Shown: piece after piece, positions 45,095-53,516 of the stretch
Layout: the number at the start of each line of letters is the position of its first letter
How positions within the stretch are numbered: the stretch's first letter is position 1
Source of the DNA: Gemmobacter caeruleus
GTDB taxonomy: Bacteria > Pseudomonadota > Alphaproteobacteria > Rhodobacterales > Rhodobacteraceae
Direction of reading: 5' to 3'
NCBI RefSeq assembly: GCF_008271655.1
Contig: NZ_VKKX01000054.1
Coordinates: 1 to 64,000, forward strand
DNA: 64,000 nt
Notes under the pieces: generated by a model
What the model saw: only the letters and a program-made list of their open reading frames with translations
The model's database searches: none
Told to the model about the DNA's origin: nothing
Program-made: the position numbers and the translations under genes

Positions 45095-45941
45095 GGGCGA
45101 TTTCGCGCAGATCGCCGGCCGCATCGACCAGCAGCACCGACCACAGCCCGAGCGCGGCCGCCGCCTTGCGGATGGCCGGCTCGGGCATCAGCACGAAGGC
45201 GGTGGAGGCCGCGTCGCAGATCGCCGCCTCTGGCCCCTGCACCGTGACGGTGGACCAGAGCGGCACCTCGCCCCGCGGGCCAAGGATATGGCTGCCGCCG
45301 GGCAGCGACAGCGCGGCGGGGGAGCTGGTGGCCATGGCGCCGCCGGTCAGGCTGCGCCAGCCCAGCAGGCCGGTCTGCGGATCCTCGATCCCCAGCCGGA
45401 ACGCGCCGCCGATGGCCGCGAATTCGCCCATGTCGATCAGCGCATGGCGCAGCCCCTGCGCGGCACAGATCGCGCGGATGCGGTCGGCGGCATGGCCCTG
45501 CGCGATGCCGTTCAGCGTCAGGGCCTGACCCGGGGCCAGCCGGATGTCGCGCCCGATGCGCAGCCGGTCAAACCCGATCCGCCCGCGCGCCACCCGCCCG
45601 TCGCCCCCCTGTGCCAGCGCCTGCCAGAGCGGCTGCACCGTCGGGTCAAAGGCGGCGCCCGTTGCCGCATGAACCTGTGCCGCCTGTGCCAGAACGGCGC
45701 GCATCCGGGCAGAGCCGGGTGCCTGGCCCCGGGCGTTCAGCCGGGTCAGCTCGCTGTCGGCCATCAGCGAAAACGCGGCCTCGATCGCTGCGATCTCCGA
45801 CAGGATCGCGCGCATCGGCGCGGGGCCGTCGGTCTGGATCACCAGATCCGCGCCGAAGGCCCGCCCGCGCCAAAGCGTGTCGGCCCGGGCCGGAAAGGCC
45901 ATTGCCGCCGCCAGAACATGCAGGAACCGCCGCCGCTTCAT
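45087..45941 (-). CDS. apbE: FAD:protein FMN transferase
   Basis: A 284-residue exported ApbE-family flavin transferase, which attaches FMN covalently to a Thr in periplasmic acceptor proteins. It has a short signal peptide (MKRRRFLHVLAAAMAFPARAD), FSLMADSELTRLNARG, and the metal/FAD site TLNGIAQGHAADRI with LIDMGEFAAIGG. The last domain has STAFVLMPEPA. It overlaps by 4 bp the end of a NosR-like gene with an FMN-binding domain, its obvious target. The start at 45941 gives the signal peptide. Confidence 0.92.
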   Translation of the reverse strand: MKRRRFLHVLAAAMAFPARADTLWRGRAFGADLVIQTDGPAPMRAILSEIAAIEAAFSLMADSELTRLNARGQAPGSARMRAVLAQAAQVHAATGAAFDPTVQPLWQALAQGGDGRVARGRIGFDRLRIGRDIRLAPGQALTLNGIAQGHAADRIRAICAAQGLRHALIDMGEFAAIGGAFRLGIEDPQTGLLGWRSLTGGAMATSSPAALSLPGGSHILGPRGEVPLWSTVTVQGPEAAICDAASTAFVLMPEPAIRKAAAALGLWSVLLVDAAGDLREIALT

Positions 45942-47986
45942 GCCGCCCTCCGCGCCCGTTTCGCCGCCAGAACCAGCGGCACGCACTGGCCCGGGTCGTC
46001 ATGGATTTTTACACAGTCAAGGCATTGGAAACATTCTGAATACCGGATCTCGCCCTTAGGGGCGATGGCCTGATAGCGGCATTTCACCCGGCAAAGCTGG
46101 CAGGGCGTGCCGCAGGCGTCGCGGCGCGGAATCCAGCGGCGCAGGCGCAGCATCCCGCCCAGCCGCATCGCCGCGCCCAGGGGGCAGAGCGACCGGCAAA
46201 AGCCCTTGAACCACACCGCCGAGACCGCGATCCATCCCGCCGCCCACAGCACATAGGGCAGGGGGCGGGCAAAATGCACGGTGATCGCGGTCTTGAACGG
46301 TTCGATCTCGGCCACCGCCTCGGCCCGGTCGGGGGAAAGAAAGGCGATGGCGATCAGCGCCACAAGGGCCACCGGCCCCGTCCAGAGCAGCGCGCGGCCA
46401 AGGGTCGGCGGCGGCTCCCATTGCGGCAGGCGCAACAGGCGGCCAAGGTGATGGGCGAATTCCTGCAAGGCACCGAACGGGCAGAGCCAGCCACAGAAAA
46501 AACCGCGCCCCCAAAGCAGAAAGCCGAGCCCCGCCGCCGCCCAGACCATCAGCCCGAACGGGTCATAAAGCAGCACCTCCAACCCGCCGCCGACCAGCCC
46601 GCGCAGAAAGGCCAGGATGGTGACGACCGACAATTGCCCCTGCCCCCAAAAGCCGACAAAGCCGGTCATCACCGCCAGCAGGCCCAACCGGATCGCGGTG
46701 AAATGGCGCTGCGCCGCCAGCCGCGACTGCATCGACAGCAGCCCGAACAGCAGGGCGAGAAACAGGCCCAGCCAGACCAGATCGCCCGCGCGATTGCGCA
46801 GCGCCTCGGCAAAGGGCGACAGCGGCGCCGGCGCCTCGGGGCGCAGGAAGAACCGCTCCGGCGTGGCCAGCGTCACACTGAAATACGCCGATCCCGGTTC
46901 GGGCTGAAACTGGCCATGCAGGCGGATGGCCTGAAGGCTCAGATCCCAGGGCCGGGTCGGATCGAAACCCAGCCGGCGATCCAGCCGCAGCACCATCTGG
47001 GTGGCGTCATGCAGGTCGCCGGGCAGATCGGAGGCCAGCGAGGGCAGGATATCGGCATCGCGCAGCGCCAGCGGCAACCCGTCTTGCTGGGCCGACAGCC
47101 GGTCGGGCGCGGTGTTGCGCACGAAATCCTCCGATACCAGGCCATGCCGCCCGGCCTCGATCAGCAGGAACAGTTCGTCATCCGGCGCGCGGCTGGAAAA
47201 ACGTGCAATCTCGGCCAGCGTATCGGGCGCCAGCACGGCACGCGCCAGAGCCGGCGGGCCGAGGTCGATGACGTAAAGGTCGATATAGGGCGTGTCGCCC
47301 GGTGCCGCATCGCCGTCGGCGGCCCATTTCGTGCCGGCAAAGGCCGCGTCCAGATCGGTTTCCGACACGGTCAGCCGCCCGACCAGCCCCTGTTCCAGCA
47401 GATCGGCCCAACCCAGCCGTTCATCATGGGCGGGGTCGGGGCGGGGGGGCGGGCCGGCACTGACCCCTTGCATCTTTTCCCGCGCCACGGCCAGCGTGGC
47501 GGCGAGAATGGATTCATGCGCGATGCGCACGCTGGCCGTGGCCTTGGTCACCCCGTCGAGATAGACATTGTCCGAGGCCGCGCCGCCCTCGCCATAGGGG
47601 GTGCCGACGACCAGCGGTTCGTTGATCGCATGACCCCGATACTGGTCCAGAAAGGCGCGGAACGGTGCCTCGCCCAGGCCCGAGACGAAGATCGGCTCGT
47701 TCTGCGCCAACAGCCGCACGTCGATGAACCGCCCCTCAAGATCGAGCAGCACCAGCATGTTGATCGGCTGGCCGGAAAAGCCGGGCAGCGGCGCCAGTTC
47801 GCCGGTTTCAAAGACATAACCCGCCTCGCCCCCGCCGGAATTGCGCAGGCTCCAGACGCCCTTGTCATTCACCGGATCGCCAAGCGCATAGGGCGCAAGG
47901 ATCAGCGGCTCCAGCCCCTCGCGCGACAGGGGGGCCGCGGCAAGGGGCGTTGCAAGCAGGAACAGAAGGACAAGCATGCGCCACAT
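45938..47986 (-). CDS. NosR-like membrane flavo-iron-sulfur protein
   Basis: A 682-residue protein with the NosR/NirI plan: signal peptide, periplasmic FMN-binding domain (about 20-170) with the flavinylation motif DGVTKATAS and acceptor Thr150, a second periplasmic region to about 400, four to six membrane helices (402-418, 431-447, 470-493, 533-550, 577-594), two CxxxCP motifs (Cys498/502 and Cys597/601) and a C-terminal cytoplasmic ferredoxin-like region with cysteines 625, 629, 632, 636, 652, 655, 658 and 668. NosR supplies electrons to nitrous oxide reductase, but no nos gene is near. Dyad site h in front of it links it to alcohol oxidation. Confidence 0.9.
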   Translation of the reverse strand: MWRMLVLLFLLATPLAAAPLSREGLEPLILAPYALGDPVNDKGVWSLRNSGGGEAGYVFETGELAPLPGFSGQPINMLVLLDLEGRFIDVRLLAQNEPIFVSGLGEAPFRAFLDQYRGHAINEPLVVGTPYGEGGAASDNVYLDGVTKATASVRIAHESILAATLAVAREKMQGVSAGPPPRPDPAHDERLGWADLLEQGLVGRLTVSETDLDAAFAGTKWAADGDAAPGDTPYIDLYVIDLGPPALARAVLAPDTLAEIARFSSRAPDDELFLLIEAGRHGLVSEDFVRNTAPDRLSAQQDGLPLALRDADILPSLASDLPGDLHDATQMVLRLDRRLGFDPTRPWDLSLQAIRLHGQFQPEPGSAYFSVTLATPERFFLRPEAPAPLSPFAEALRNRAGDLVWLGLFLALLFGLLSMQSRLAAQRHFTAIRLGLLAVMTGFVGFWGQGQLSVVTILAFLRGLVGGGLEVLLYDPFGLMVWAAAGLGFLLWGRGFFCGWLCPFGALQEFAHHLGRLLRLPQWEPPPTLGRALLWTGPVALVALIAIAFLSPDRAEAVAEIEPFKTAITVHFARPLPYVLWAAGWIAVSAVWFKGFCRSLCPLGAAMRLGGMLRLRRWIPRRDACGTPCQLCRVKCRYQAIAPKGEIRYSECFQCLDCVKIHDDPGQCVPLVLAAKRARRAA

Positions 47987-48020
47987 GCGCCCAGCCTAGA
48001 GCGCGCGGGGAAATTGCCTA

Positions 48021-48036
48021 TTCGACCTAAGTCGCG
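48021..48036. promoter_or_regulatory. 16-bp dyad site h (upstream of NosR-like/apbE operon)
   Basis: TTCGACCTAAGTCGCG, with CGAC/GTCG arms. It lies 35 bp upstream of the NosR-like gene and is the last of the eight copies. Confidence 0.62.
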
Positions 48037-48041
48037 CCCGG

Positions 48042-48860
48042 TCAGTCGCCCAGCTTGGCGTGGACCTCCTCAAGGTCGATCTCGCCGATCGGCATCTTGT
48101 TGTTCGGGTCGTCGAAATCGTATTTGAACAACTGGAAGTCGCGCTTGTAGATCTCCCACACCAGATGGCGCGACAGGTCGTCGAAATAATCGGCCACCGG
48201 ATGCGCGCGCTTGGGGCCGTGGCCCTCGCTCTCGTTGAACTTGGGGATCTTCTTGAGGTTCACCTTCTTCTTCACCTTGATGTTGTCGAGGACGTGCTGC
48301 ATGCCCTCGTCGAACTTTTCGGTAAAGAATATGTGGTCGTATTGCCCGCCATTCACGATGAAGGTGGAGATATGGCCCGACATGGCCGACCAGTGGATGT
48401 CCGGCTCCATCGGCTTGCGAAAGCGGATGGTGTCGCGCGCGAACAGCAGAAACCGGCGGAAGCTGCGGATCTGATCGAATTCGAACCCGTTTTCCGGGTC
48501 GCCCACCTCGATCCCGTATTTCTGGATCAGCAGCGGCACCAGATTGCCGCGATAGCGCTTGCCGTTGCGCTGGATGCCGCAGATCTTGTCAAAGAACGAT
48601 GACAGGATCCGCGCATAGGGGTTGCGCACGCAGGTAAAGGCGTAGGACTTGTGCCCCTTCACATTCGCCTCGATCAGCGGCTGGCTGATCTCCTGGCTCC
48701 ACTTGTGCAGGCCCGCGGTCGAATCGTGGATATCGCCATCAAAGAACTTGCCATGGTCGGAATAGAACATGATCTGCCCGATGGACGAGCAGGCACATTT
48801 CGGCACCACACGGTACACAACACTTTCACTCTCGGTCATCCAGGTGCCGGGAAAACCCAT
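48042..48860 (-). CDS. Sulfotransferase family protein
   Basis: A 272-residue protein of the sulfotransferase family 2 type. The 5'-phosphosulfate loop is VVPKCACSSIGQIM (about 18-31) and the 3'-phosphate site is CVRNPYARILSSFFDKI (about 80). These enzymes transfer sulfate from PAPS to carbohydrate. No membrane segment is visible. The start at 48860 (MGFPGTWMTESESVV) matches the family, and is favoured over upstream in-frame ATGs. It is divergent from a glycosyltransferase gene, which suggests sulfated or branched surface glycan work. Confidence 0.86.
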   Translation of the reverse strand: MGFPGTWMTESESVVYRVVPKCACSSIGQIMFYSDHGKFFDGDIHDSTAGLHKWSQEISQPLIEANVKGHKSYAFTCVRNPYARILSSFFDKICGIQRNGKRYRGNLVPLLIQKYGIEVGDPENGFEFDQIRSFRRFLLFARDTIRFRKPMEPDIHWSAMSGHISTFIVNGGQYDHIFFTEKFDEGMQHVLDNIKVKKKVNLKKIPKFNESEGHGPKRAHPVADYFDDLSRHLVWEIYKRDFQLFKYDFDDPNNKMPIGEIDLEEVHAKLGD

Positions 48861-49007
48861 CTCTCTCGCCTCCAATCCGCAATCTCCGCGCGGCCGCACG
48901 GGTTGCATTGTCATGGTCGGAAAAAAGCAAACAAACTCTGTCTTTTCAATGACCCGTAAAGCACTTTATGGAGACAATACTCGCAAAGTGTGGTTCGAGT
49001 TTCCTGA

Positions 49008-50585
49008 ATGGCAAAAATCGCCTACATTCTTTTGTGTCACAAAGACCCGGACGGGATCATCGCGCAGGCCGAACGCCTGACCGCGGCGGGTGACTATGTC
49101 GCCATCCATTTCGACGCCCGCGCCCGCAAGGCCGATTATGACCGGATCCGCAGCGCGCTGGCGCCGAACCGTTCCGTCGCCTTCGCGCGGCGCCGGCGGA
49201 AATGCGGATGGGGGGAATGGAGCCTGGTCGATGCCACGCTTCTGGCGGTGCAGGCGGCGGTGGAGGCCTTTCCGCGCGCGACGCATTTCTACATGCTGTC
49301 GGGCGACTGCATGCCGATCAAATCGGCCGAATATGCCCATGCCTTCCTCGACCGCGACGAGGTGGATTACATCGAAAGCTTCGATTTCTTCACCTCGGAC
49401 TGGATCAAGACCGGGATCAAGGGCGAAAGGCTGATCTATCGGCACTGGTTCAACGAACGCACCCAGAAATGGCTGTTCTACGCCTCGATGGGGATGCAGC
49501 AACGATTCGGGCTGGAGCGGCAGATCCCCGAGGATCTGGCGATCCAGATCGGCAGCCAGTGGTGGTGCCTGCGGCGGCGCACGGTGGAATGGATCCTGGA
49601 TTTCTGCCGCAAGCGCAGCGACGTCATGGCGTTCTTCCGCACCACCTGGATCCCGGATGAGACCTTCTTTCAGACGCTGGTCCGCCATCTTGTGCCGCAG
49701 GACGAGATCCGCACCCGGACCCTGACCTTCCTGATGTTCACCGATTACGGGATGCCGGTGACCTTTTACAACGATCACTACAACCTGCTCGTGTCACAGG
49801 ACTATCTGTTTGCGCGCAAGATCTCGCCCGATGCGCGGCAGCTCAAGCAGCGGCTGGGCGATCTTTACAATTCCGAGGGCGAGGTGTTTCCCATCTCGAA
49901 CGAGGGGCGCAGCCTGTTCAAGTTCCTCACCGGCCGGGGCCGCATCGGCCGCCGTTTCGCGCCGCGCTTCTGGGAAACCGAGGCAAGCCTGGGGCGCGAA
50001 CGCACGTTGCTGATCGTGACCTGCAAGAAATGGCACGTCGCCAAGCGTCTGGTGGACAAGGCCCGGCAGGTGTCCGGTGTCGCGGCGGTGGATTACCTGT
50101 TCGATGAGGCCGCGACGGCGGTGCCCGATCTGGGCGGCATCCAGACCACGCTGGAAAAGCGCACCCGCCACCGCCGCGCGCTGGTGCGGATGCTGTTCGA
50201 CTACTGGAATACCGACAAGCTGATCCTGTGCATCGACCCCGCCAATATCGAGCTGATCCAGGATTTCTATCACGACAAATCGACCGTCCGCCTGCTGGAG
50301 ATCGAATGCGACTTCAGCGACGACTACCTGCTGGGTCATGCCCGGCGCGTCGGTCTGGCCGGCGACAGCACCCCGGTCGAGACGCTGGAGCGGCTGTTGC
50401 CGACCATCCGCTATGACGTGAAGTTTGAAAGCGACCGCCTGCGCGATGCCGATTTCGAGAACTTCCATCGTCTGCGCCAATCTGCCACTGTGGAGGAGAA
50501 TACCGGCCCGCTGGCCGCCTTTCTGGGTGTGCCGCGCGACGAGGCGAAGCGGATCGCCGAAACCCATTATCTGTTCGTGGACTGA
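49008..50585 (+). CDS. GT14-type glycosyltransferase with extra C-terminal domain
   Basis: A 525-residue protein. The N-terminal about 270 residues resemble core-2/I-branching beta-1,6-N-acetylglucosaminyltransferases and peptide xylosyltransferases (IAYILLCHKDPDGI, THFYMLSGDCMPIKS, GSQWWCLRRRTVEWIL, TTWIPDETFFQTL). The remaining about 250 residues form a separate domain (RTLLIVTCKKWHVAKRLVDKA, DKLILCIDPANIEL) of unknown role, found in related alphaproteobacterial proteins. There is no clear ribosome site. It probably acts in capsule or surface polysaccharide synthesis together with the divergent sulfotransferase. Confidence 0.86.
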   Translation: MAKIAYILLCHKDPDGIIAQAERLTAAGDYVAIHFDARARKADYDRIRSALAPNRSVAFARRRRKCGWGEWSLVDATLLAVQAAVEAFPRATHFYMLSGDCMPIKSAEYAHAFLDRDEVDYIESFDFFTSDWIKTGIKGERLIYRHWFNERTQKWLFYASMGMQQRFGLERQIPEDLAIQIGSQWWCLRRRTVEWILDFCRKRSDVMAFFRTTWIPDETFFQTLVRHLVPQDEIRTRTLTFLMFTDYGMPVTFYNDHYNLLVSQDYLFARKISPDARQLKQRLGDLYNSEGEVFPISNEGRSLFKFLTGRGRIGRRFAPRFWETEASLGRERTLLIVTCKKWHVAKRLVDKARQVSGVAAVDYLFDEAATAVPDLGGIQTTLEKRTRHRRALVRMLFDYWNTDKLILCIDPANIELIQDFYHDKSTVRLLEIECDFSDDYLLGHARRVGLAGDSTPVETLERLLPTIRYDVKFESDRLRDADFENFHRLRQSATVEENTGPLAAFLGVPRDEAKRIAETHYLFVD

Positions 50586-50587
50586 CC

Positions 50588-50971
50588 ATGCCCTATGACT
50601 ACGACCCCCAGAACATCTTTGCCCGTATCCTGCGCGGCGAAATCCCCAACAAGACTGTGCTGGAAACCGAACATACGCTGGCTTTCCACGATATCGGGCC
50701 GCAGGCGCCGGTGCATGTGCTGGTGATCCCCAAGGGGCCTTATGTCACCTATGACCATTTCTGCCGCGATGCCTCGGATGCCGAGATCGTCGATTTCCAC
50801 CGCGCCGTCGCGCAGGTCTGTGCGATGACCGGCGTGCAGCCGGGCGAGGGGGGGCAGGGCTTCCGCGCCATCACCAATGCCGGCGCCCATGGCGTGCAGG
50901 AAGTGCCGCATTTCCACCTGCATGTGCTGGGCGGGCGGGTGCTGGGGCGCATGTTGGCCCGCGCCGAATAA
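50588..50971 (+). CDS. HIT family nucleotide-binding protein
   Basis: A 127-residue HINT-type purine nucleoside phosphoramidate hydrolase. The histidine triad is His108-Phe-His110-Leu-His112 (VPHFHLHVLGG) and the N-terminus IFARILRGEIPNKTVLE is typical. It starts 2 bp after the glycosyltransferase stop and may be co-transcribed. Physiological substrate not known. Confidence 0.93.
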   Translation: MPYDYDPQNIFARILRGEIPNKTVLETEHTLAFHDIGPQAPVHVLVIPKGPYVTYDHFCRDASDAEIVDFHRAVAQVCAMTGVQPGEGGQGFRAITNAGAHGVQEVPHFHLHVLGGRVLGRMLARAE

Positions 50972-51081
50972 ACCTGCATTCTGCCCGATCCGGCGGCTTT
51001 TCTGTCACATCCCTTGCGCATCGGGGGGTTAGGCCCTATTTGGGCCGCTCTTGTCCCTTTTGGCCCCGGGGGGGATTCTTT

Positions 51082-52176
51082 ATGATCCAGACGCCTTACT
51101 ACCTGATCGACCGGGCGAAGCTTTCGCGCAACATGGAGATCATCGACCGGCTGCGCGCGCAGTCGGGCGCCAAGGCCCTGCTTGCCCTGAAATGTTTCGC
51201 CACCTGGCCGGTCTTTGACCAGATGCGCGAACATATGGACGGCACGACCTCCAGCAGCCTGTACGAGCTGCGGCTGGGGCGCGAGAAGTTCGGCAAGGAA
51301 ACCCATGCCTATTCGGTGGGCTGGTCCGATCACGAGATCGCCGAGGCCGTGGGCTATGCCGACAAGATCATCTTCAATTCCATCGGCCAGCTTGAACGCT
51401 TCGACAATCAGTCGGCGCAGATCGAACGCGGGCTGCGGCTGAACCCGCGCTTCAGCACCTCGGGCTTTGATCTGGCCGATCCGGCGCGCCCGTTCAGCCG
51501 TCTGGGCGAATGGGATGCGCGCAAGATCGAAACCGTGATGGACCGCATCTCGGGCTTCATGATTCATTACAATTGCGAGAATGCGGACTTCGACCTGTTC
51601 GACACCCAGCTTTCGCGGATCGAGGCCGAGTTCGGCGACCTGCTGAAACGCCTGAAATGGGTCAGCCTCGGCGGCGGCATCCATTTCACCGGCGAAGGCT
51701 ATCCGGTGGACAAGCTGGCGGCGCGGCTGCGCGCCTTTCAGGATCGTTTTGGCGTGCAGGTCTACCTGGAACCCGGCGAGGCCGCGATCACCAATTCCGC
51801 CAGCCTTGAGGTGACGGTGATCGACACGCTGAACAACGGCAAGGATCTGGCCATCGTGGATGCCTCGGTCGAGGCGCATATGCTGGACCTGCTGATCTAT
51901 CGGCAGGCCGCGAAGATGGAGGTCGCGGGCGATCACCCCTGGATGATCTGCGGCAAATCCTGTCTGGCCGGCGATATCTTTGGCGAATTCAGCTTTCCCA
52001 CGCCGCTGTCGGTGGGCGACCGGCTGTCGATCGCCGATGCGGCCGGCTATACGATGGTCAAGAAAAACTGGTTCAACGGCGTGAAGATGCCCAGCATCGT
52101 CGTGCGGGAACTGGACGGCTCGCTGAGCCTGAAACGCGAATTCGGCTATGCCGATTACGAGAGCAGCCTTGGCTGA
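51082..52176 (+). CDS. nspC: Carboxynorspermidine/carboxyspermidine decarboxylase
   Basis: A 364-residue PLP decarboxylase of the alanine-racemase fold. Lys37 in ALLALKCFATWPVF binds PLP; WVSLGGGIHFTGEGYP is the glycine-rich phosphate loop and LEPGEAAI the substrate site. It removes the carboxyl group of carboxy(nor)spermidine, completing (nor)spermidine synthesis. The start at 51082 (MIQTPYYLIDRAKLSRN) matches the family. It precedes its partner dehydrogenase by 54 bp. Confidence 0.92.
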   Translation: MIQTPYYLIDRAKLSRNMEIIDRLRAQSGAKALLALKCFATWPVFDQMREHMDGTTSSSLYELRLGREKFGKETHAYSVGWSDHEIAEAVGYADKIIFNSIGQLERFDNQSAQIERGLRLNPRFSTSGFDLADPARPFSRLGEWDARKIETVMDRISGFMIHYNCENADFDLFDTQLSRIEAEFGDLLKRLKWVSLGGGIHFTGEGYPVDKLAARLRAFQDRFGVQVYLEPGEAAITNSASLEVTVIDTLNNGKDLAIVDASVEAHMLDLLIYRQAAKMEVAGDHPWMICGKSCLAGDIFGEFSFPTPLSVGDRLSIADAAGYTMVKKNWFNGVKMPSIVVRELDGSLSLKREFGYADYESSLG

Positions 52177-52230
52177 GGCTCTCCCTTCCCCCCAGTTACT
52201 TCCCACAGTCCTTAAAGGAGACGGTTCGAA

Positions 52231-53466
52231 GTGAAACGGAACGTGTTGATCATCGGCGCCGGTGGCGTGGCTCAGGTCGTGGCGCATAAATGCGCGCAGC
52301 ATAATGACCGGCTGGGCGATCTGCATATCGCCAGCCGCACGCGGGCGAAATGCGAGGCGATCATTGCCAGCGTCCATGAAAAGGGCGCGATGAAGCAGCC
52401 CGGCATTTTCGAGGCCCATGCGGTGAACGCGATGGACAGTGCCGAAGTGGCCGCGCTGATCCGCAAGACCGGCTGCCAGATCGTGATCAATGTGGGCTCG
52501 TCCTTCGTCAACATGACGGTGCTGGAGGCCTGTATCGAAACCGGCGCCGCCTATATGGACACGGCGATTCACGAAGACCCCCAGAAGATCTGCGAAACGC
52601 CGCCGTGGTATGGCAATTACGAATGGCAACGCCGTGACCGCTGCAAGGCGGCGGGCGTCACGGCGATCCTGGGTATCGGCTTTGACCCCGGCGTGGTGAA
52701 CGCCTGGGCGCGGGTCGCCGAAGGGATGCTCGACACCATCACCTCGATCGACATCGTGGATATCAACGCCGGGTCGCACGGCAAATGGTTCGCCACCAAT
52801 TTCGACCCCGAGATCAATTTCCGCGAATTCACCGGCACGGCTTATAGCTGGCAGAATGGCGGCTGGCAGTCGAACAGCATGTTCGAGGTCGGCAAGACCT
52901 GGACCCTGCCGGTGGTGGGCGACCAGAAGGCCTATCTGACCGGCCATGACGAGGTGCATTCGCTGTCGGCCCGCTACAAGGACGCCGATGTGCGGTTCTG
53001 GATGGGCTTTGGCGATCACTATATCAATGTCTTCACTGTGCTGAAGAACCTGGGCCTGCTGTCGGAACAGCCGGTGAAAACCGCCGAGGGGCAAGAGGTG
53101 ATCCCGCTCAAGGTCGTCAAGGCCGTGCTGCCCGATCCGGCCAGCCTTGCGCCCCACTATACCGGCAAGACCTGCATCGGCGATGTGGTGAAGGGCGTGA
53201 AAGACGGGGTGGAGAAGGAAATCCTGCTCTATAACGTCGCCGACCACAAGGAAGCCTATGAGGAGGTCGGCAGCCAGGGCATCAGCTATACCGCCGGTGT
53301 GCCGCCCGTGACCGCCGCGATCCTGATTGCCGACGGCATCTGGGATGTCGGCCATATGGCGAATGTGGAGGATCTGGATCCTCGGCCCTTCATCAACCTG
53401 CTGAACAAGATGGGCCTGCCCAGCCGGATCCGCGATGAAAACGGCGACCGGCCGCTGGAATTCTGA
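52231..53466 (+). CDS. Carboxynorspermidine/carboxyspermidine dehydrogenase (saccharopine dehydrogenase family)
   Basis: A 411-residue NAD(P)H-dependent enzyme that joins aspartate semialdehyde to putrescine or diaminopropane. The Rossmann motif is VLIIGAGGVAQVVAHKC; further features are GIGFDPGVVNAWARVAEG and INAGSHGKWFATNFDPEINFREF. It was commonly labelled LYS1 or saccharopine dehydrogenase; the nspC neighbour fixes the polyamine role. It starts with GTG at 52231, chosen because AAAGGAG lies nine bases upstream and the codon precedes the family N-terminus. Confidence 0.92.
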   Translation: MKRNVLIIGAGGVAQVVAHKCAQHNDRLGDLHIASRTRAKCEAIIASVHEKGAMKQPGIFEAHAVNAMDSAEVAALIRKTGCQIVINVGSSFVNMTVLEACIETGAAYMDTAIHEDPQKICETPPWYGNYEWQRRDRCKAAGVTAILGIGFDPGVVNAWARVAEGMLDTITSIDIVDINAGSHGKWFATNFDPEINFREFTGTAYSWQNGGWQSNSMFEVGKTWTLPVVGDQKAYLTGHDEVHSLSARYKDADVRFWMGFGDHYINVFTVLKNLGLLSEQPVKTAEGQEVIPLKVVKAVLPDPASLAPHYTGKTCIGDVVKGVKDGVEKEILLYNVADHKEAYEEVGSQGISYTAGVPPVTAAILIADGIWDVGHMANVEDLDPRPFINLLNKMGLPSRIRDENGDRPLEF

Positions 53467-53489
53467 ACCGGAACGGGGTGCTGTGTAAG

Positions 53490-53512
53490 CGGGGGCTGCG
53501 GCCCCCGTTTTT
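53490..53512 (+). terminator. Terminator after polyamine operon
   Basis: CGGGGGC-TGCG-GCCCCCG (53490-53507) with a perfect 7-bp stem is followed by TTTTT, 24 bp after the dehydrogenase stop. Confidence 0.92.
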
Positions 53513-53516
53513 GTCT

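Noticed and set aside
45938-47986. Calling this gene nosR of a denitrification cluster
   Set aside because: The architecture is NosR-like but there is no nosZ, nosD or other nos gene, and the neighbours and operator belong to the alcohol-oxidation island.
48960-48990. A ninth dyad-like sequence (AAAGCACTTTATGGAG) upstream of the glycosyltransferase
   Set aside because: It lacks the GACC/GGTC arms and falls outside the island; the likeness is chance.
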